A stretch of DNA of 64,000 nt, from NCBI RefSeq assembly GCF_007859735.1, contig NZ_SIHI01000003.1:78092-142091 (forward strand), in the 5' to 3' direction. A model generated the notes under the pieces. The model made no database searches. It worked only from the letters and a program-made list of their open reading frames with translations, and was not told the origin of the DNA. Shown here piece after piece: positions 46,437 through 56,184 of the stretch. The stretch is from Thalassoglobus neptunius. GTDB taxonomy: Bacteria > Planctomycetota > Planctomycetia > Planctomycetales > Planctomycetaceae. Position numbers and translations under genes: made by a program. Each line of letters begins with the position of its first letter. Positions within the stretch are counted from its first letter, which is position 1.

Positions 46437-47720
46437 TCAGTCTTCGTCGACAGGTTGCCGAATCAAAATTGCCGGGCCGGGCCACAGAACTTCCAACATA
46501 TGGTGTTCCGTCATCGATCGAATTGAGAAGACGTTGTCGCCGGTTCGAATCCAGTCCGCTGAAATCGGAAGCTGATCGTAGTCATAGTGGTGGTTCTTTC
46601 CGTGAATTGGAAAGGAATGCCCGTTCAAAGACAATGGTTCGTGATGTCCGTCCCAACCGTGCCAGGTTCGCAGTGCGAGTCGAGCTTCAGCATCGGCGGT
46701 CAACTTCAAGTCCACAGGAATGCGACACGATTCCTCACGCCCCACCCGCACACCAAAGCGAGGCGGAACGTCTACCGCGGGAAAGAGACGCACGGTTTGC
46801 TCAGTTCGCTCGAGGGTGAGTTCGTCCACAACTTCCGAAACGGTCCAGACTCCTCGCGAATCCTGCGCTCGCGTCAGAAGGCGAATCGCCCCCGGGTTTT
46901 GATCCGGTATCCACTCCGTTTCCCATCTCAGTTCGTAGGGTTCTCGTGTGAGAGTTCCAACATGCTCGCTCAAGTGAGCCCGTTCCCCACGCGTTGGCTG
47001 AAAGTACGCTTCGTGCCAGTCGAGAAACTCCCCGTCTCCGTTTTCATCGAAGCCGTGGTAACAGGCAACGACATCCACGCGAGAAATTCCATTCTCGCTG
47101 TCAGCTGAGAGACGCACGACCGGATTCTCACCAAAGACGTCCCCCGAAACAGGTGAGTCAATCTTCACTTCCGGATGAGAGACCTCAGCAGGGTCCAGAT
47201 AAATCCGCAAACGCATCGAGTACAATCCCCACTGCCCCCAGTTGGCATTCTCAATGACCCCACACGTCCCCTCGAGTGTATTCGTGCCCTCTTTCAGTTG
47301 ATCGATCGGAACTTCGATCACCGGGTTGTCTTGCGAATAGAATTTCTCCGGAGCGATTTCAGGAGGAGTGGTCGAGATTTCGGGAATCGTGATCCAGTCG
47401 CCCCCATTAAAACGAACTCTTTTCGAAGTCGTTTTCAAATGACCGCCCCATCGGTCGAAGACAGCTGTTGCTGCCACAGCATGGGAAAGCTCATCGACCT
47501 CGAACTTCAATATCGAATTGGGAAGTTTCTTCTTCGCCCCTTCAGCAGTCGCCTGAGGATCAGTCACGCGCCAGTCGGCATCACCTCCGTTGTCAAGAAT
47601 GTATTCTCGGTAAACAGATCCCGGAGGAGGCACAGACGCGTCGAAGTCGACTCCGGAACACTGATCGGAAACGACAAACAAGGCGGCAACAAAGAGAACA
47701 AGCGAGCAGCGACAAGTCAT
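46437..47720 (-). CDS. Secreted hypothetical protein with EF-hand-like loop
   Basis: A 427-residue protein with signal peptide (CSLVLFVAALFVVSDQCSG). GAGGAG is 9 bases before the ATG. No known family is recognised. The fold appears to be beta-rich, with IDSPVSGDVFGENPVVRLSA as a fibronectin/Ig-like start and WYHGFDENGDGEFLDWHEA-type sequence (here CYHGFDENGDGEFLDW) as a calcium-loop DxNxDG. Tyr/Trp-rich patches (RTWHGWDGHHEPLSL) could be a carbohydrate-binding surface. It leads the minus-strand operon that continues with the esterase, DUF1080 and dehydrogenase-cytochrome genes. Confidence 0.75.
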   Translation of the reverse strand: MTCRCSLVLFVAALFVVSDQCSGVDFDASVPPPGSVYREYILDNGGDADWRVTDPQATAEGAKKKLPNSILKFEVDELSHAVAATAVFDRWGGHLKTTSKRVRFNGGDWITIPEISTTPPEIAPEKFYSQDNPVIEVPIDQLKEGTNTLEGTCGVIENANWGQWGLYSMRLRIYLDPAEVSHPEVKIDSPVSGDVFGENPVVRLSADSENGISRVDVVACYHGFDENGDGEFLDWHEAYFQPTRGERAHLSEHVGTLTREPYELRWETEWIPDQNPGAIRLLTRAQDSRGVWTVSEVVDELTLERTEQTVRLFPAVDVPPRFGVRVGREESCRIPVDLKLTADAEARLALRTWHGWDGHHEPLSLNGHSFPIHGKNHHYDYDQLPISADWIRTGDNVFSIRSMTEHHMLEVLWPGPAILIRQPVDED

Positions 47721-47980
47721 TCAATGGCTCCTCGAATTGATAGCACGAAGGCTGCGGACGAAAGTCTGTGACCCGAAATCTGATCGCGACTCCGAACACA
47801 ATAACGTCAATCGATTCTTTTATGTCATCTTGATGAAGTGGCGTTGACGCTGTCGAGCCCTACAGACCATCATTCAGGAGCGCGGCACATGGATTCCCTG
47901 ACTCAGCCGTTTCTCGCTTGAACCGTTCTCGAATCTGCACTTCAGATGAAACGAATTCAACGGAGTCGCTGAGTCCAATA

Positions 47981-49477
47981 ATGGATTGCGTGATGTACTC
48001 AGCTTCAATTCGTCTTCTCTTCCTGTTCACTGTTTGTCTTTATCTTGGGCCTGCGAAAGCTTCGGCGAAAGACTATTTTCTCACCCTTGGAGGAGGTTAT
48101 TCGCGCGACGGAAATCAGGCGTCGCTGGAAAAGAACGTTCTGTACTTTCAGAAGCTTCTTGCCGAATCCGAATTTCCGGCCTCGGATCAGAGCATCTACT
48201 TCGCGAACGGAAACACTGATGAAGCGACCGTTCAAACCATCGCGCCCGAACTGCTTCCTCGACCGAACCAATTGATGGCGGAGTTCTTTGGAAGTGATGA
48301 GAACCTCGGGCTGTCGTATCATCCTCACACCATTGAGGGAGTGAAAGGGCCACTCTCCGTCGCGTCACTTGAGAAGTGGTTCGATTCCATGGCATCTGTC
48401 ATCGGCGCAGATGATCGACTGATCATTTACGTCACCGCCCACGGCACCGAAAGCGAGGATGACCGCACTCCGTACAACACAACGATCGCTCTCTGGGACG
48501 ATGAGGAAATCACCGTCGAACAATTCTGTCGACAGCTCGATAAACTCCCCACAGAGACGGAAGTCGTCACCATCATGGTGCAATGCTATTCCGGTGGATT
48601 CTCACATATCATCTTCGACAAAGGTCATCCACACAGCGGGCTTTCGAGTCAACGTCGATGCGGGTTCTTTGCGACAGTCCACGATCGTCAAGCTGCCGGA
48701 TGTACTGCCGAAATCGACGAAGCCTCTTACGTGGAATACAGCACCTACTTCCTCAATGCACTTGCCGGCCATGATCGCAGTGGCAATCCCATCCCGCCGC
48801 CGGACTACAACAACGACGGGAAAACGACGTTCGAAGAGGCTCACGCATACACCATCTTAACCGCCGACACAATTGACCTCTCTGTCAAAACGTCCGGTGA
48901 ATACCTCAGCGTTTACAGCCGATTCCGCAATAATGGTCACCCCGATCTGCTGACTGATGAAGAGCCTTACGACACGCTTCTCAAATACGCGACGCCCAGC
49001 GAACGGGCTGTGCTCGAAGGGCTCTCCGAACAATTGAACCTGACGGGACAGGACCGGATTGATCAAGCCTGGCGGGCGACTGACTCACGACAGAGCGGTC
49101 GTCGCGGCCGTCGACCTCGCTCGCGAGGACCGGAGCAACAACTCCGACTACTCGAGAACAAGATTGCACGAGACCTCACAGAGAAGTGGCCAGAACTTTC
49201 CAACGTGCTCAACCCAGTCGCAATTGAATTTCTGACAAGCCGCCAACAAGAGTTCGTCGAGGCGATTGAAAACCATCCCGACTTCGGTCTCTATCAAACT
49301 CTCAAGAAGACTGTGGAAAACACTCCCGATTCGGAAAAGAAAAGCGTCAAATACGAACGCTTCCTGCGAGTCGCAGACAACATCATCCTCGCCGAAAACT
49401 TAAGACGACTCGGAGACCGTGACCAAATCGCGGAGTTCGAACAAATCGTGGAACTCGAATCCGGGACGCTTCGATAG
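47981..49477 (+). CDS. Secreted caspase/legumain-like (clan CD) protein with EF-hand loop
   Basis: About 498 residues from ATG 47981 (47993 also fits). A signal peptide (RLLFLFTVCLYLGPAKASA) is followed by a domain with the two clan CD motifs: His154 in LIIYVTAHGTES after a hydrophobic strand, and Cys202 in VVTIMVQCYSGGF after another. This is the spacing and context of caspase/legumain (C13/C14-like) dyads. At about 275-286, DYNNDGKTTFEE is a near-perfect EF-hand loop. An Arg-rich linker (SGRRGRRPRSRG) and a helical C-terminus follow. It may be a calcium-dependent extracellular peptidase. The longer frame to 47918 starts with TTG and is not used. Confidence 0.75.
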   Translation: MDCVMYSASIRLLFLFTVCLYLGPAKASAKDYFLTLGGGYSRDGNQASLEKNVLYFQKLLAESEFPASDQSIYFANGNTDEATVQTIAPELLPRPNQLMAEFFGSDENLGLSYHPHTIEGVKGPLSVASLEKWFDSMASVIGADDRLIIYVTAHGTESEDDRTPYNTTIALWDDEEITVEQFCRQLDKLPTETEVVTIMVQCYSGGFSHIIFDKGHPHSGLSSQRRCGFFATVHDRQAAGCTAEIDEASYVEYSTYFLNALAGHDRSGNPIPPPDYNNDGKTTFEEAHAYTILTADTIDLSVKTSGEYLSVYSRFRNNGHPDLLTDEEPYDTLLKYATPSERAVLEGLSEQLNLTGQDRIDQAWRATDSRQSGRRGRRPRSRGPEQQLRLLENKIARDLTEKWPELSNVLNPVAIEFLTSRQQEFVEAIENHPDFGLYQTLKKTVENTPDSEKKSVKYERFLRVADNIILAENLRRLGDRDQIAEFEQIVELESGTLR

Positions 49478-49523
49478 CTTCCCCGCGCATCCTGCACGGG
49501 TTCCGAGATTTCGGGAGACTCGT

Positions 49524-51623
49524 CTATCGACGATTTCTCCGACGTCGCGGTTCTCGTCGTTCTCGATTCTGCATGATGCGATCCAGCAGCCCATCGACTG
49601 CTTTGTCACCAATTCGTTTTCCGAAGTCCTTAAGTGGTTTTGAATCGAGCTTCGGTTCATCGAGAGTCCCGACGACGTGAAATTCCATCGCTTCTCCGGC
49701 CAGGAATTGCAGGAATGGACCTCGATTGGCCCACTCTTCAGGCATGGCCATTGTGACGACGAGGTCGAGGGTTTTATCGAGTCCGACGGAACCGTAAGAC
49801 GTCATTGCGACCGGGCCAACCTGAAAATTGAAGTCCGCGTGATAGACCCGACCATCGACCAGTTGATAGGGGATTTCCTGGTCATCGACACTCATCAGCA
49901 CAGCTTCGTTCACTCGCCCGAGTCTCGCCTGATTCAGCAACGCAACTTGTCCAACCTTCCCGACGATTTCATTCGCCAATGGTCCCGGACGAACGCGTCC
50001 GCGATGAATTTGCAATGTTCCGGAAAGATCCGCTTCGTCCGCTTTCCCCAGTTGAAACGTGCCTCCCTTGGGAGTCAGCGATAACGTTCCCTCGGTCGAG
50101 GTGGCATCCGACAAAAGCGGCGAGATGTATTGCAACCAGTCGCGGCAGATTTCTTCTGTCAGTGCGACTTGATCGAGCATCAATCCGTCGGGAATGGTGA
50201 CCGTCACAGGATTCGTCGACAGATCGAGACTCGGCAAGCGACGGATATGTCCCCCACTCACCGGAAGATTGACCGGTTCGAGGGTCACATCACGTCCGAG
50301 AAGCGTGAGCTTGACGTTCCCTTCGTCCGAACGAAGACCGTAAGCGGTTGCCTGATCCCATGTGACGTTGGAAGTCACCTCAAACATGAATCGAAATGGT
50401 TGTTCCGGATCGGGACGCAGTGGCCCGCGAACTGACAGTTCTCCCAGCTTCAATCCTTCGACCTGAATATTCTCGCGAATTTGCTCAGGTACAAGTTTGG
50501 CGACCGCTTCCATCGGAGACTCGAACGTTCCCTGAACATTGAGATTCTGTGAATCTGAAACGTCAGTCACTTCGCCTGTGAGATCGACTTTCGTGTCGTC
50601 AAGCTGCGCGAACAGACGATCGACTCGAATCCGATCATCATCTCCTGAATAGTCGAGCTTGAGGTCCACGTCGACTGGCAGTCGTGTCTCGGTCGAAAAG
50701 TTCTCGTGCACAAACTGCGTTTCGATGGAAACGCCGAGCCGATTGCGTCCTGAGCGTTCCGCATGAAGCGTCATCGTTCCGGTCGCTGGCTTCATTGGAA
50801 AGAGGTCAGGCGCGAGCGGCTCAAGCACCGGCTGCAATCCGGTGAGTGGCTGATCCTGACAACTCAAGCTGACAGACAAAGCGTCGCGCCCGCTGGCACT
50901 TTGAGTGTAGCTGGCTTCAATCTCCGCCCCCGCTGTCTCGGGAAGTGTTTCGGTCATTCTGTCATTGCGAGCGACAACGGCAGTGAGATTGAACGAGTGC
51001 GTCTGGTCGCGATTCAGCCGCAGTTCACCATGGATGGGATCCCAGCCCGTGAGGTGTGCTCCGGAAGCATCTTGCAGCACCAGTCGACTCTCGGAGAAGT
51101 GAATAATGAGGTCTTCCGGGATCGAGGGCAAACTCGCTTCGATCGCGTCTTTCACCGCGCGATTCAAGTTCACCTTCTCTGGTTCGAACTGATCAACGTT
51201 GAGGCTTGGGACTTTGACAACCGCACTCAGACCGACAAGGTTCACTTCAAGAGGTGCACTCCCGCCGCGAAGCATTTGCCAGAACGATCGATTTGCACTC
51301 ACGGAACGGACATCGGCCAACGGGTTTCCGTTGTCGTCCTTGAGTGTCACGTCGTTCAGAGAGATCGGTGACTGCCATCCGAACGATGCATTGGAAATCG
51401 AGATGCGACCGGGCATCCTGCTCGAAATCCATTCCTGAGCGTTCTGATCACACAAGATCCGCGAAACAATCCACGGGCCAACTGTGACAATCCCAAGGAA
51501 AATCAGCACGAAACTGACAATCCCTCTGCGAATCCATCTCCATCCGGACTTCTTCACTGGAAGCGATTCCGACTCCGACCCGCCACGATCTTCGTCAAAA
51601 CCCGCATTGTCAGCATCCACCAT
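49524..51623 (-). CDS. AsmA-like membrane-anchored protein
   Basis: About 699 residues from the ATG at 51623, which has GGAG 9 bases ahead; earlier starts (51644, TTG at 51665) are weaker. A charged N-terminus precedes one membrane segment (GIVSFVLIFLGIVTVGPWIV), and the remainder is a long chain of beta-strands with short linkers (ISNASFGWQSPISLNDVTLK, then GTLDEPKLDSKPLKDFGKRI near the end), the pattern of AsmA/TamB-like proteins. The C-terminus is Arg-rich (NRERREPRRRRNRR). Such proteins are thought to move lipids between membranes. Similarity is by fold pattern only, so the family call is moderate. It converges on the caspase-like gene. Confidence 0.7.
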   Translation of the reverse strand: MVDADNAGFDEDRGGSESESLPVKKSGWRWIRRGIVSFVLIFLGIVTVGPWIVSRILCDQNAQEWISSRMPGRISISNASFGWQSPISLNDVTLKDDNGNPLADVRSVSANRSFWQMLRGGSAPLEVNLVGLSAVVKVPSLNVDQFEPEKVNLNRAVKDAIEASLPSIPEDLIIHFSESRLVLQDASGAHLTGWDPIHGELRLNRDQTHSFNLTAVVARNDRMTETLPETAGAEIEASYTQSASGRDALSVSLSCQDQPLTGLQPVLEPLAPDLFPMKPATGTMTLHAERSGRNRLGVSIETQFVHENFSTETRLPVDVDLKLDYSGDDDRIRVDRLFAQLDDTKVDLTGEVTDVSDSQNLNVQGTFESPMEAVAKLVPEQIRENIQVEGLKLGELSVRGPLRPDPEQPFRFMFEVTSNVTWDQATAYGLRSDEGNVKLTLLGRDVTLEPVNLPVSGGHIRRLPSLDLSTNPVTVTIPDGLMLDQVALTEEICRDWLQYISPLLSDATSTEGTLSLTPKGGTFQLGKADEADLSGTLQIHRGRVRPGPLANEIVGKVGQVALLNQARLGRVNEAVLMSVDDQEIPYQLVDGRVYHADFNFQVGPVAMTSYGSVGLDKTLDLVVTMAMPEEWANRGPFLQFLAGEAMEFHVVGTLDEPKLDSKPLKDFGKRIGDKAVDGLLDRIMQNRERREPRRRRNRR

Positions 51624-52090
51624 GAACAAATTCTCCGTCAGCATGATTGAGGGTTCGCCTAACAATGAACGAACCTCAGACTCATTATTGATAGGGTGTC
51701 CTCAGATTACCATGTTGTTTTTCAACAACAGCCCGCTCTTGAGTACATCCAGCGATGTTGAATTGATCGGGCGGCCATTCTAGCATCTGCGTCTTGGATC
51801 AATTGATGTTGATCGTCCCACCGGTCTTGAAATTCACTCGTCTTCCGACAGGTATTCAAATTTTGATACGTTGAGATGTCGCCAGATGGACGTTCATGAA
51901 GATGACATCGACGTTCCAAACCAGTGAATTTCGCCCTCAGAACACCATCACACACCAAATCGACAACTCACACATTCGATCACAAGGCAGGGTTCGCACA
52001 GTTTGAAAAGGGACAGACTCCCCTGAGTTCCGAACTTCTGCCGCCATTTAGAGACTCCTGATCACTCAGAAAACAGAAGGTCATTCAGCC
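51624..52090. other. 467-base divergent promoter region
   Basis: Between the AsmA-like gene (minus) and acs (plus). It contains a short hairpin TGTTG-TTTTT-CAACA at about 51713-51727 and a minus-strand frame (51722-51958) without coding character. Upstream of acs, AGAAGGT lies near 52075. No clear sigma-factor consensus is visible. Confidence 0.45.
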
Positions 52091-54037
52091 ATGTCAGATG
52101 CTATCGAGAACGTTCTGCATGAAAATCGCAAATTCGATCCTCCTGCTGAATTCTCAGCGAATGCTCTGATCTCGACACAAGACGCATATCAGCAAATGTG
52201 GGAGGAAGCGAAAAACGATCCCGAAAAGTTCTGGGGCGATCTGGCAAACTCCGAACTGGACTGGTTTCAGCCCTTCCAGAAAACAATGGAAGGAGAGATG
52301 CCCGAAACGAAATGGTTCACCGGCGGAAAAATCAACGCCAGCTATCAGTGTCTCGATCGTCATCTCACCAGCGCACGCAAGAACAAAGCGGCTCTGGTCT
52401 GGGAAGGAGAACCGGGCGACACCCGCACACTGACCTACCAACAGCTGCACCGGGAAGTCTGCAAGTTTGCGAACGTCCTGAAAAATCTTGGCGTCGAACC
52501 GGGTGACCGAATCACTCTCTACATGCCGATGATTCCAGAACTGGCCATCGCCATGCTCGCCTGTGCCCGTATCGGAGCAACGCACTCGATCATCTTCGGC
52601 GGGTTCAGCGCCGATGCAATTGCTGACCGAAACAACGACGCGCAGGCCAAACTCGTCATCACTGCTGACGGCGGATGGCGTCGCGGAAAAGAGATTCCTC
52701 TCAAAGCGAACGTCGACACGTCGCTTGAAAAGTCACCGTCCATCGAAAAAGTTGTCGTCGTCCGCAGAACGGGCGGAGATGTCACCATGGTCCCGGACCG
52801 AGACTACTGGTGGCACGACTTGATGGAGGGAGTTTCCGCAGACTGCGAAGCGGCTCAACTCGATTCCGAACATCCACTCTTCATTCTCTACACATCGGGA
52901 TCGACCGGAAAACCGAAAGGGGTTCTACACACTACTGCCGGGTACATCCTCGGAGCGCAGATGACGACTCGATGGGTCTTCGATGTTCATGAAGAAGACA
53001 CCTACTGGTGCACCGCCGACATCGGCTGGATCACCGGTCACAGCTACATCATCTATGGACCACTCGCCAACGGTATGACCTCTGTCATGTACGAGGGTGC
53101 TCCCAACTGGCCCGACGAAGGCCGCTTCTGGGAACTCGTCGAGAAGTATCAGGTCAACATCTTCTACACAGCCCCGACTGCCATTCGCGCATTCGTCAAA
53201 TGGGGCGACGAGTGGCCGAACAAGTACGACCTCTCATCGCTTCGTCTACTGGGAACTGTTGGCGAACCGATCAACCCGGAAGCGTGGATGTGGTATCACC
53301 GAGTGATCGGAGGCGAACGCTGTCCGATCGTTGACACCTGGTGGCAGACCGAGACGGGCGGAATCATGATCAGCCCTCTCCCCGGAATCACTCCCACAAA
53401 ACCAGGGTCATGCACCAATCCTCTTCCAGGCGTTGTTCCCGCGATTGTCTCGGAAGACGGAACGCCACTCGAAGAAAATCAGGGCGGCCTCCTCGTCATG
53501 ACCCAACCCTGGCCACACATGTTGCGGACGCTCTACGGAGACCATGATCGATTCATCGAAACGTATTTCTCCAAGTTCGACGGAAAATACTACTTCGCCG
53601 GCGATGGAGCACGTCGAGATGAAGATGGTTACTACTGGGTGATGGGGCGCGTCGATGACGTTCTCAATGTCTCTGGACATCGACTGAGCACAATGGAAGT
53701 TGAGTCCGCACTCGTCTCCCACGAACTCGTTGCAGAAGCTGCCGTCGTTGGATTTCCTCACGACCTCAAAGGCGAAGGAATTTGCTGCTTCGTGATCCCC
53801 AAAGGAGACATCCCCGAATCAGAAGCCAAGGAACTTCTGAAGCAACATGTCCGTCAACAAATTGGCGCCATTGCGACACCCGATCAAATTCGATTTACAC
53901 CCGCTCTCCCCAAAACACGTTCTGGAAAAATCATGCGGCGGCTCCTGCGTGACATCGCAGCTGGACGCGAAAGCACTCAGGATACGACCACACTCGAAGA
54001 CAAAACCGTCCTCGAAAAGCTTCGTTCGGAGAAATGA
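52091..54037 (+). CDS. acs: Acetyl-CoA synthetase
   Basis: A 648-residue AMP-forming acetate-CoA ligase of normal length. The AMP-binding motif is [16 protein letters not shown], followed by [19 protein letters not shown] and [16 protein letters not shown]. The catalytic/regulatory lysine is in [12 protein letters not shown] near the C-terminus, the usual acetylation site. It activates acetate to acetyl-CoA via acetyl-AMP. The ATG has AGAAGG about 10 bases upstream. It is monocistronic, with the prepilin-like gene 168 bases downstream. Confidence 0.97.
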   Translation: MSDAIENVLHENRKFDPPAEFSANALISTQDAYQQMWEEAKNDPEKFWGDLANSELDWFQPFQKTMEGEMPETKWFTGGKINASYQCLDRHLTSARKNKAALVWEGEPGDTRTLTYQQLHREVCKFANVLKNLGVEPGDRITLYMPMIPELAIAMLACARIGATHSIIFGGFSADAIADRNNDAQAKLVITADGGWRRGKEIPLKANVDTSLEKSPSIEKVVVVRRTGGDVTMVPDRDYWWHDLMEGVSADCEAAQLDSEHPLFILYTSGSTGKPKGVLHTTAGYILGAQMTTRWVFDVHEEDTYWCTADIGWITGHSYIIYGPLANGMTSVMYEGAPNWPDEGRFWELVEKYQVNIFYTAPTAIRAFVKWGDEWPNKYDLSSLRLLGTVGEPINPEAWMWYHRVIGGERCPIVDTWWQTETGGIMISPLPGITPTKPGSCTNPLPGVVPAIVSEDGTPLEENQGGLLVMTQPWPHMLRTLYGDHDRFIETYFSKFDGKYYFAGDGARRDEDGYYWVMGRVDDVLNVSGHRLSTMEVESALVSHELVAEAAVVGFPHDLKGEGICCFVIPKGDIPESEAKELLKQHVRQQIGAIATPDQIRFTPALPKTRSGKIMRRLLRDIAAGRESTQDTTTLEDKTVLEKLRSEK

Positions 54038-54205
54038 TTTCCTAAACGCAAGGGAGAAATTGGCCTCAACAGAAAAAAATGCCTTCCCATAAAAAATCCG
54101 CTATGTGAGGTTGTTTCGCAACACCGGAGGGGGTGCGGTGGAATCGTCAAATTCTTGACTTTTTCACATTTCCCCCTCTTTTCTCACTTTTGGGAGGCAT
54201 TCGCC

Positions 54206-55279
54206 ATGAGACCTCAAAGACGACGTCGAGGCTTCACACTCATTGAACTTTTGGTGGTGATTGCGATCATCGCAATCCTCATCGCCCTGTTGCTCCCGGC
54301 GGTTCAGCAAGCCCGGGAAGCAGCCAGACGTACCCAGTGCCGCAACAATCTGAAGCAACTCGGACTGGCGCTGCACAACTACCACGACGTGTACACAATG
54401 TTCCCGATGGCACACTATCGGACGGAAGACAACACCGGTCGGTATTGTGGACACGACGACGTCTGGAGCGGAGCGTGTAACAACGTCGAATCGTGGGGAT
54501 GGCACGTCAGCATCCTCCCCTACATCGATCAAGGCCCGCTCTTCAACACGCTTGATCCTTCAAGTTACCGGTTGATCGACGTGCTGCAATACGCCAACCC
54601 GCAGCTTCAAGATGAGCAGACTGTTAAGAGTGCGTTACAAACGGTCATTCCCGGTTACATCTGTCCGTCGGATTCGAACACCGGAGTCGCTGTCAACGGT
54701 CGACATTTCGGAGGCGGCAAGGGAACGAACGCGAGCAGTCTTGGAAACTGGCAACCCGGTCTGACCACTTACATGGCCAATCGCGGGACACGTGATCAGG
54801 TTCAACGCCGCAATGACTGCCACGGTGCATTCGATGCCACTCGCCCCTACCGAATTCGCGACTTCACCGACGGAACGTCGAACACATTCATGGTCGGCGA
54901 ACGCAAAACGGTTGATTGCGAATCTGGTTCGTGGATCGGAGTACGAAATCCACGCGGAGGTGGATCACGAGGAGTCTGGTACAACATGGGTCACACCCGA
55001 ACCGTCCAGAACGCACCTGTCTCGATCTTTCCTAAGAATCCTGACAACAGCAACTGGTGTGGTGAAAGCTTCTCCAGTGCGCATGAAGGAATTTGCCTCT
55101 GGCTGCTGGCCGATGGATCTGTTCATACCATCAGCGACAACATCGAATTCGTCGATGGTGGACAGAATGGTGTCAACGTCTGGGATCGATTTGGCCCTGG
55201 CGATACTCGCTACTCCTGGATGTACCTCTACAACAAACTCTCCCGCCGAAACGATGGTTTCGTGATCGTAGAATTCTAA
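54206..55279 (+). CDS. DUF1559 prepilin-like protein
   Basis: A 357-residue type II secretion/pseudopilin-like protein. ATG 54206 is used: GGGAGG is 8 bases upstream, and the prepilin leader follows at once: [19 protein letters not shown], with cleavage expected after Gly before FTLIE. The DUF1559 body contains [19 protein letters not shown] and the C-terminal H-x9-DG motif ([12 protein letters not shown]). Planctomycetes encode very many such paralogues. They are assumed to form or decorate envelope filaments, but the function is not proved. A terminator-like hairpin follows, and the lipoprotein gene lies 371 bases downstream. Confidence 0.93.
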   Translation: MRPQRRRRGFTLIELLVVIAIIAILIALLLPAVQQAREAARRTQCRNNLKQLGLALHNYHDVYTMFPMAHYRTEDNTGRYCGHDDVWSGACNNVESWGWHVSILPYIDQGPLFNTLDPSSYRLIDVLQYANPQLQDEQTVKSALQTVIPGYICPSDSNTGVAVNGRHFGGGKGTNASSLGNWQPGLTTYMANRGTRDQVQRRNDCHGAFDATRPYRIRDFTDGTSNTFMVGERKTVDCESGSWIGVRNPRGGGSRGVWYNMGHTRTVQNAPVSIFPKNPDNSNWCGESFSSAHEGICLWLLADGSVHTISDNIEFVDGGQNGVNVWDRFGPGDTRYSWMYLYNKLSRRNDGFVIVEF

Positions 55280-55650
55280 TCGGCTTTCGTCGGAATCGAA
55301 GGTGCCAAAGTGCCTGCATCATCGTGGGCACTTTGGCCTTCGCTTCACACTGAAAATTCTTTCACGAACTCTTAAACGTAGAGCAGAGGCTGTTCTCAAC
55401 AGCGTTCTGAAAAGAAGTTTTGACACTTTCACAATCCAGTGATCAGTCAATTTTTGACCGAGTCACGAGAGAAGTCGCTGAGCGCTGTGAATGTCTGAAC
55501 GAGAGCATGCCTACTGCATGAATTCTTGAGCTGCGACGATTTTTGATCCAGCCCGATGACCAAATGATCGGCCTGAACGACAATACGTCCGAAGTTTGGA
55601 TTCAATTCTCCACACTCGATTCACAAAAATAGAAGTTGGAAAGTTAAGTC
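55280..55650. other. 371-base intergenic region
   Basis: Contains the hairpin at 55304-55337 and the upstream region of the lipoprotein gene. No gene is seen. AGAAGTTGGAAAG just before 55651 can serve as the ribosome binding site. Confidence 0.5.
55304..55337 (+). terminator. Hairpin after the prepilin-like gene
   Basis: A perfect 11-bp stem GCCAAAGTGCC (55304-55314) and GGCACTTTGGC (55327-55337) with a 12-base loop, 25 bases after the stop. The following bases, CTTCGCTTC, are only partly T-rich, so termination may be partial and allow read-through to the lipoprotein gene. Confidence 0.6.
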
Positions 55651-56097
55651 ATGCGCGGATTGATCATTCCTGTTGCCTGTTCAGTATTTCTGACAGCTGT
55701 CGGTTGCGGGGGAGGAGACCTTCCCAACATGGGGTATGTGTCTGGCACCGTCAAAATGGACGGCAAACCCCTGGAAAATGCAGTCATCACATTTCAACCG
55801 GAACATGCCCGACCGTCTTATGGCCGAACAGACGCAGAAGGCTATTACGAATTGGTCTACACAGGTGACAACAAAGGTGCCACTGTCGGGACACATCAAG
55901 TCAAAATCAGCTGCACCGAGCTGCCTGAGTCCAGTGGTGAAGAAGGCGGGTACGAAAACTCCGGACGCGGAAAGGAGATTGTTCCCGCGAAATACAACGC
56001 TCTGACTGAACTCACATTTGATGTCGAACCAGGTAGCAACGAAGCAAACTTCGACATTACCTCAGAAGGCGAAGTTGTCCAGGAAGGCGGGTATTAA
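55651..56097 (+). CDS. Lipoprotein with carboxypeptidase regulatory-like domain
   Basis: A 148-residue lipoprotein. A short signal (GLIIPVACSVFLTAVG) ends at a lipobox-like AVGC, giving lipidated Cys at about 19. The mature part is a single prealbumin-like beta-sandwich (GTVKMDGKPLENAVITFQP, GRTDAEGYYEL) of the carboxypeptidase regulatory family. Such small lipoproteins regularly follow DUF1559 prepilin-like genes in planctomycetes and may be involved with them. Function is unknown. A terminator follows. Confidence 0.88.
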   Translation: MRGLIIPVACSVFLTAVGCGGGDLPNMGYVSGTVKMDGKPLENAVITFQPEHARPSYGRTDAEGYYELVYTGDNKGATVGTHQVKISCTELPESSGEEGGYENSGRGKEIVPAKYNALTELTFDVEPGSNEANFDITSEGEVVQEGGY

Positions 56098-56124
56098 GAC
56101 CGGTTCGATCGATTTAGCAATCAC

Positions 56125-56162
56125 TGTCCCCGACTCGTCGAGCACGGTCGGGGACACTTTTC
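56125..56162 (+). terminator. Rho-independent terminator after the lipoprotein gene
   Basis: A 10-bp perfect stem, TGTCCCCGAC (56125-56134) and GTCGGGGACA (56147-56156), is followed by CTTTTC. It lies 28 bases after the stop and just before the SGNH-TPR gene. Confidence 0.75.
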
Positions 56163-56184
56163 TGTACGAATAAGCACGGTCAAG

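Noticed and set aside
46542..46552. GGTTCGAATCC, a tRNA T-arm-like sequence
   Set aside because: It lies inside a well-supported coding region, and no acceptor or anticodon arms can be built around it.
55304..55337. Small RNA or riboswitch between the prepilin-like and lipoprotein genes
   Set aside because: Only a single stem-loop is present, best explained as a terminator or attenuating hairpin.
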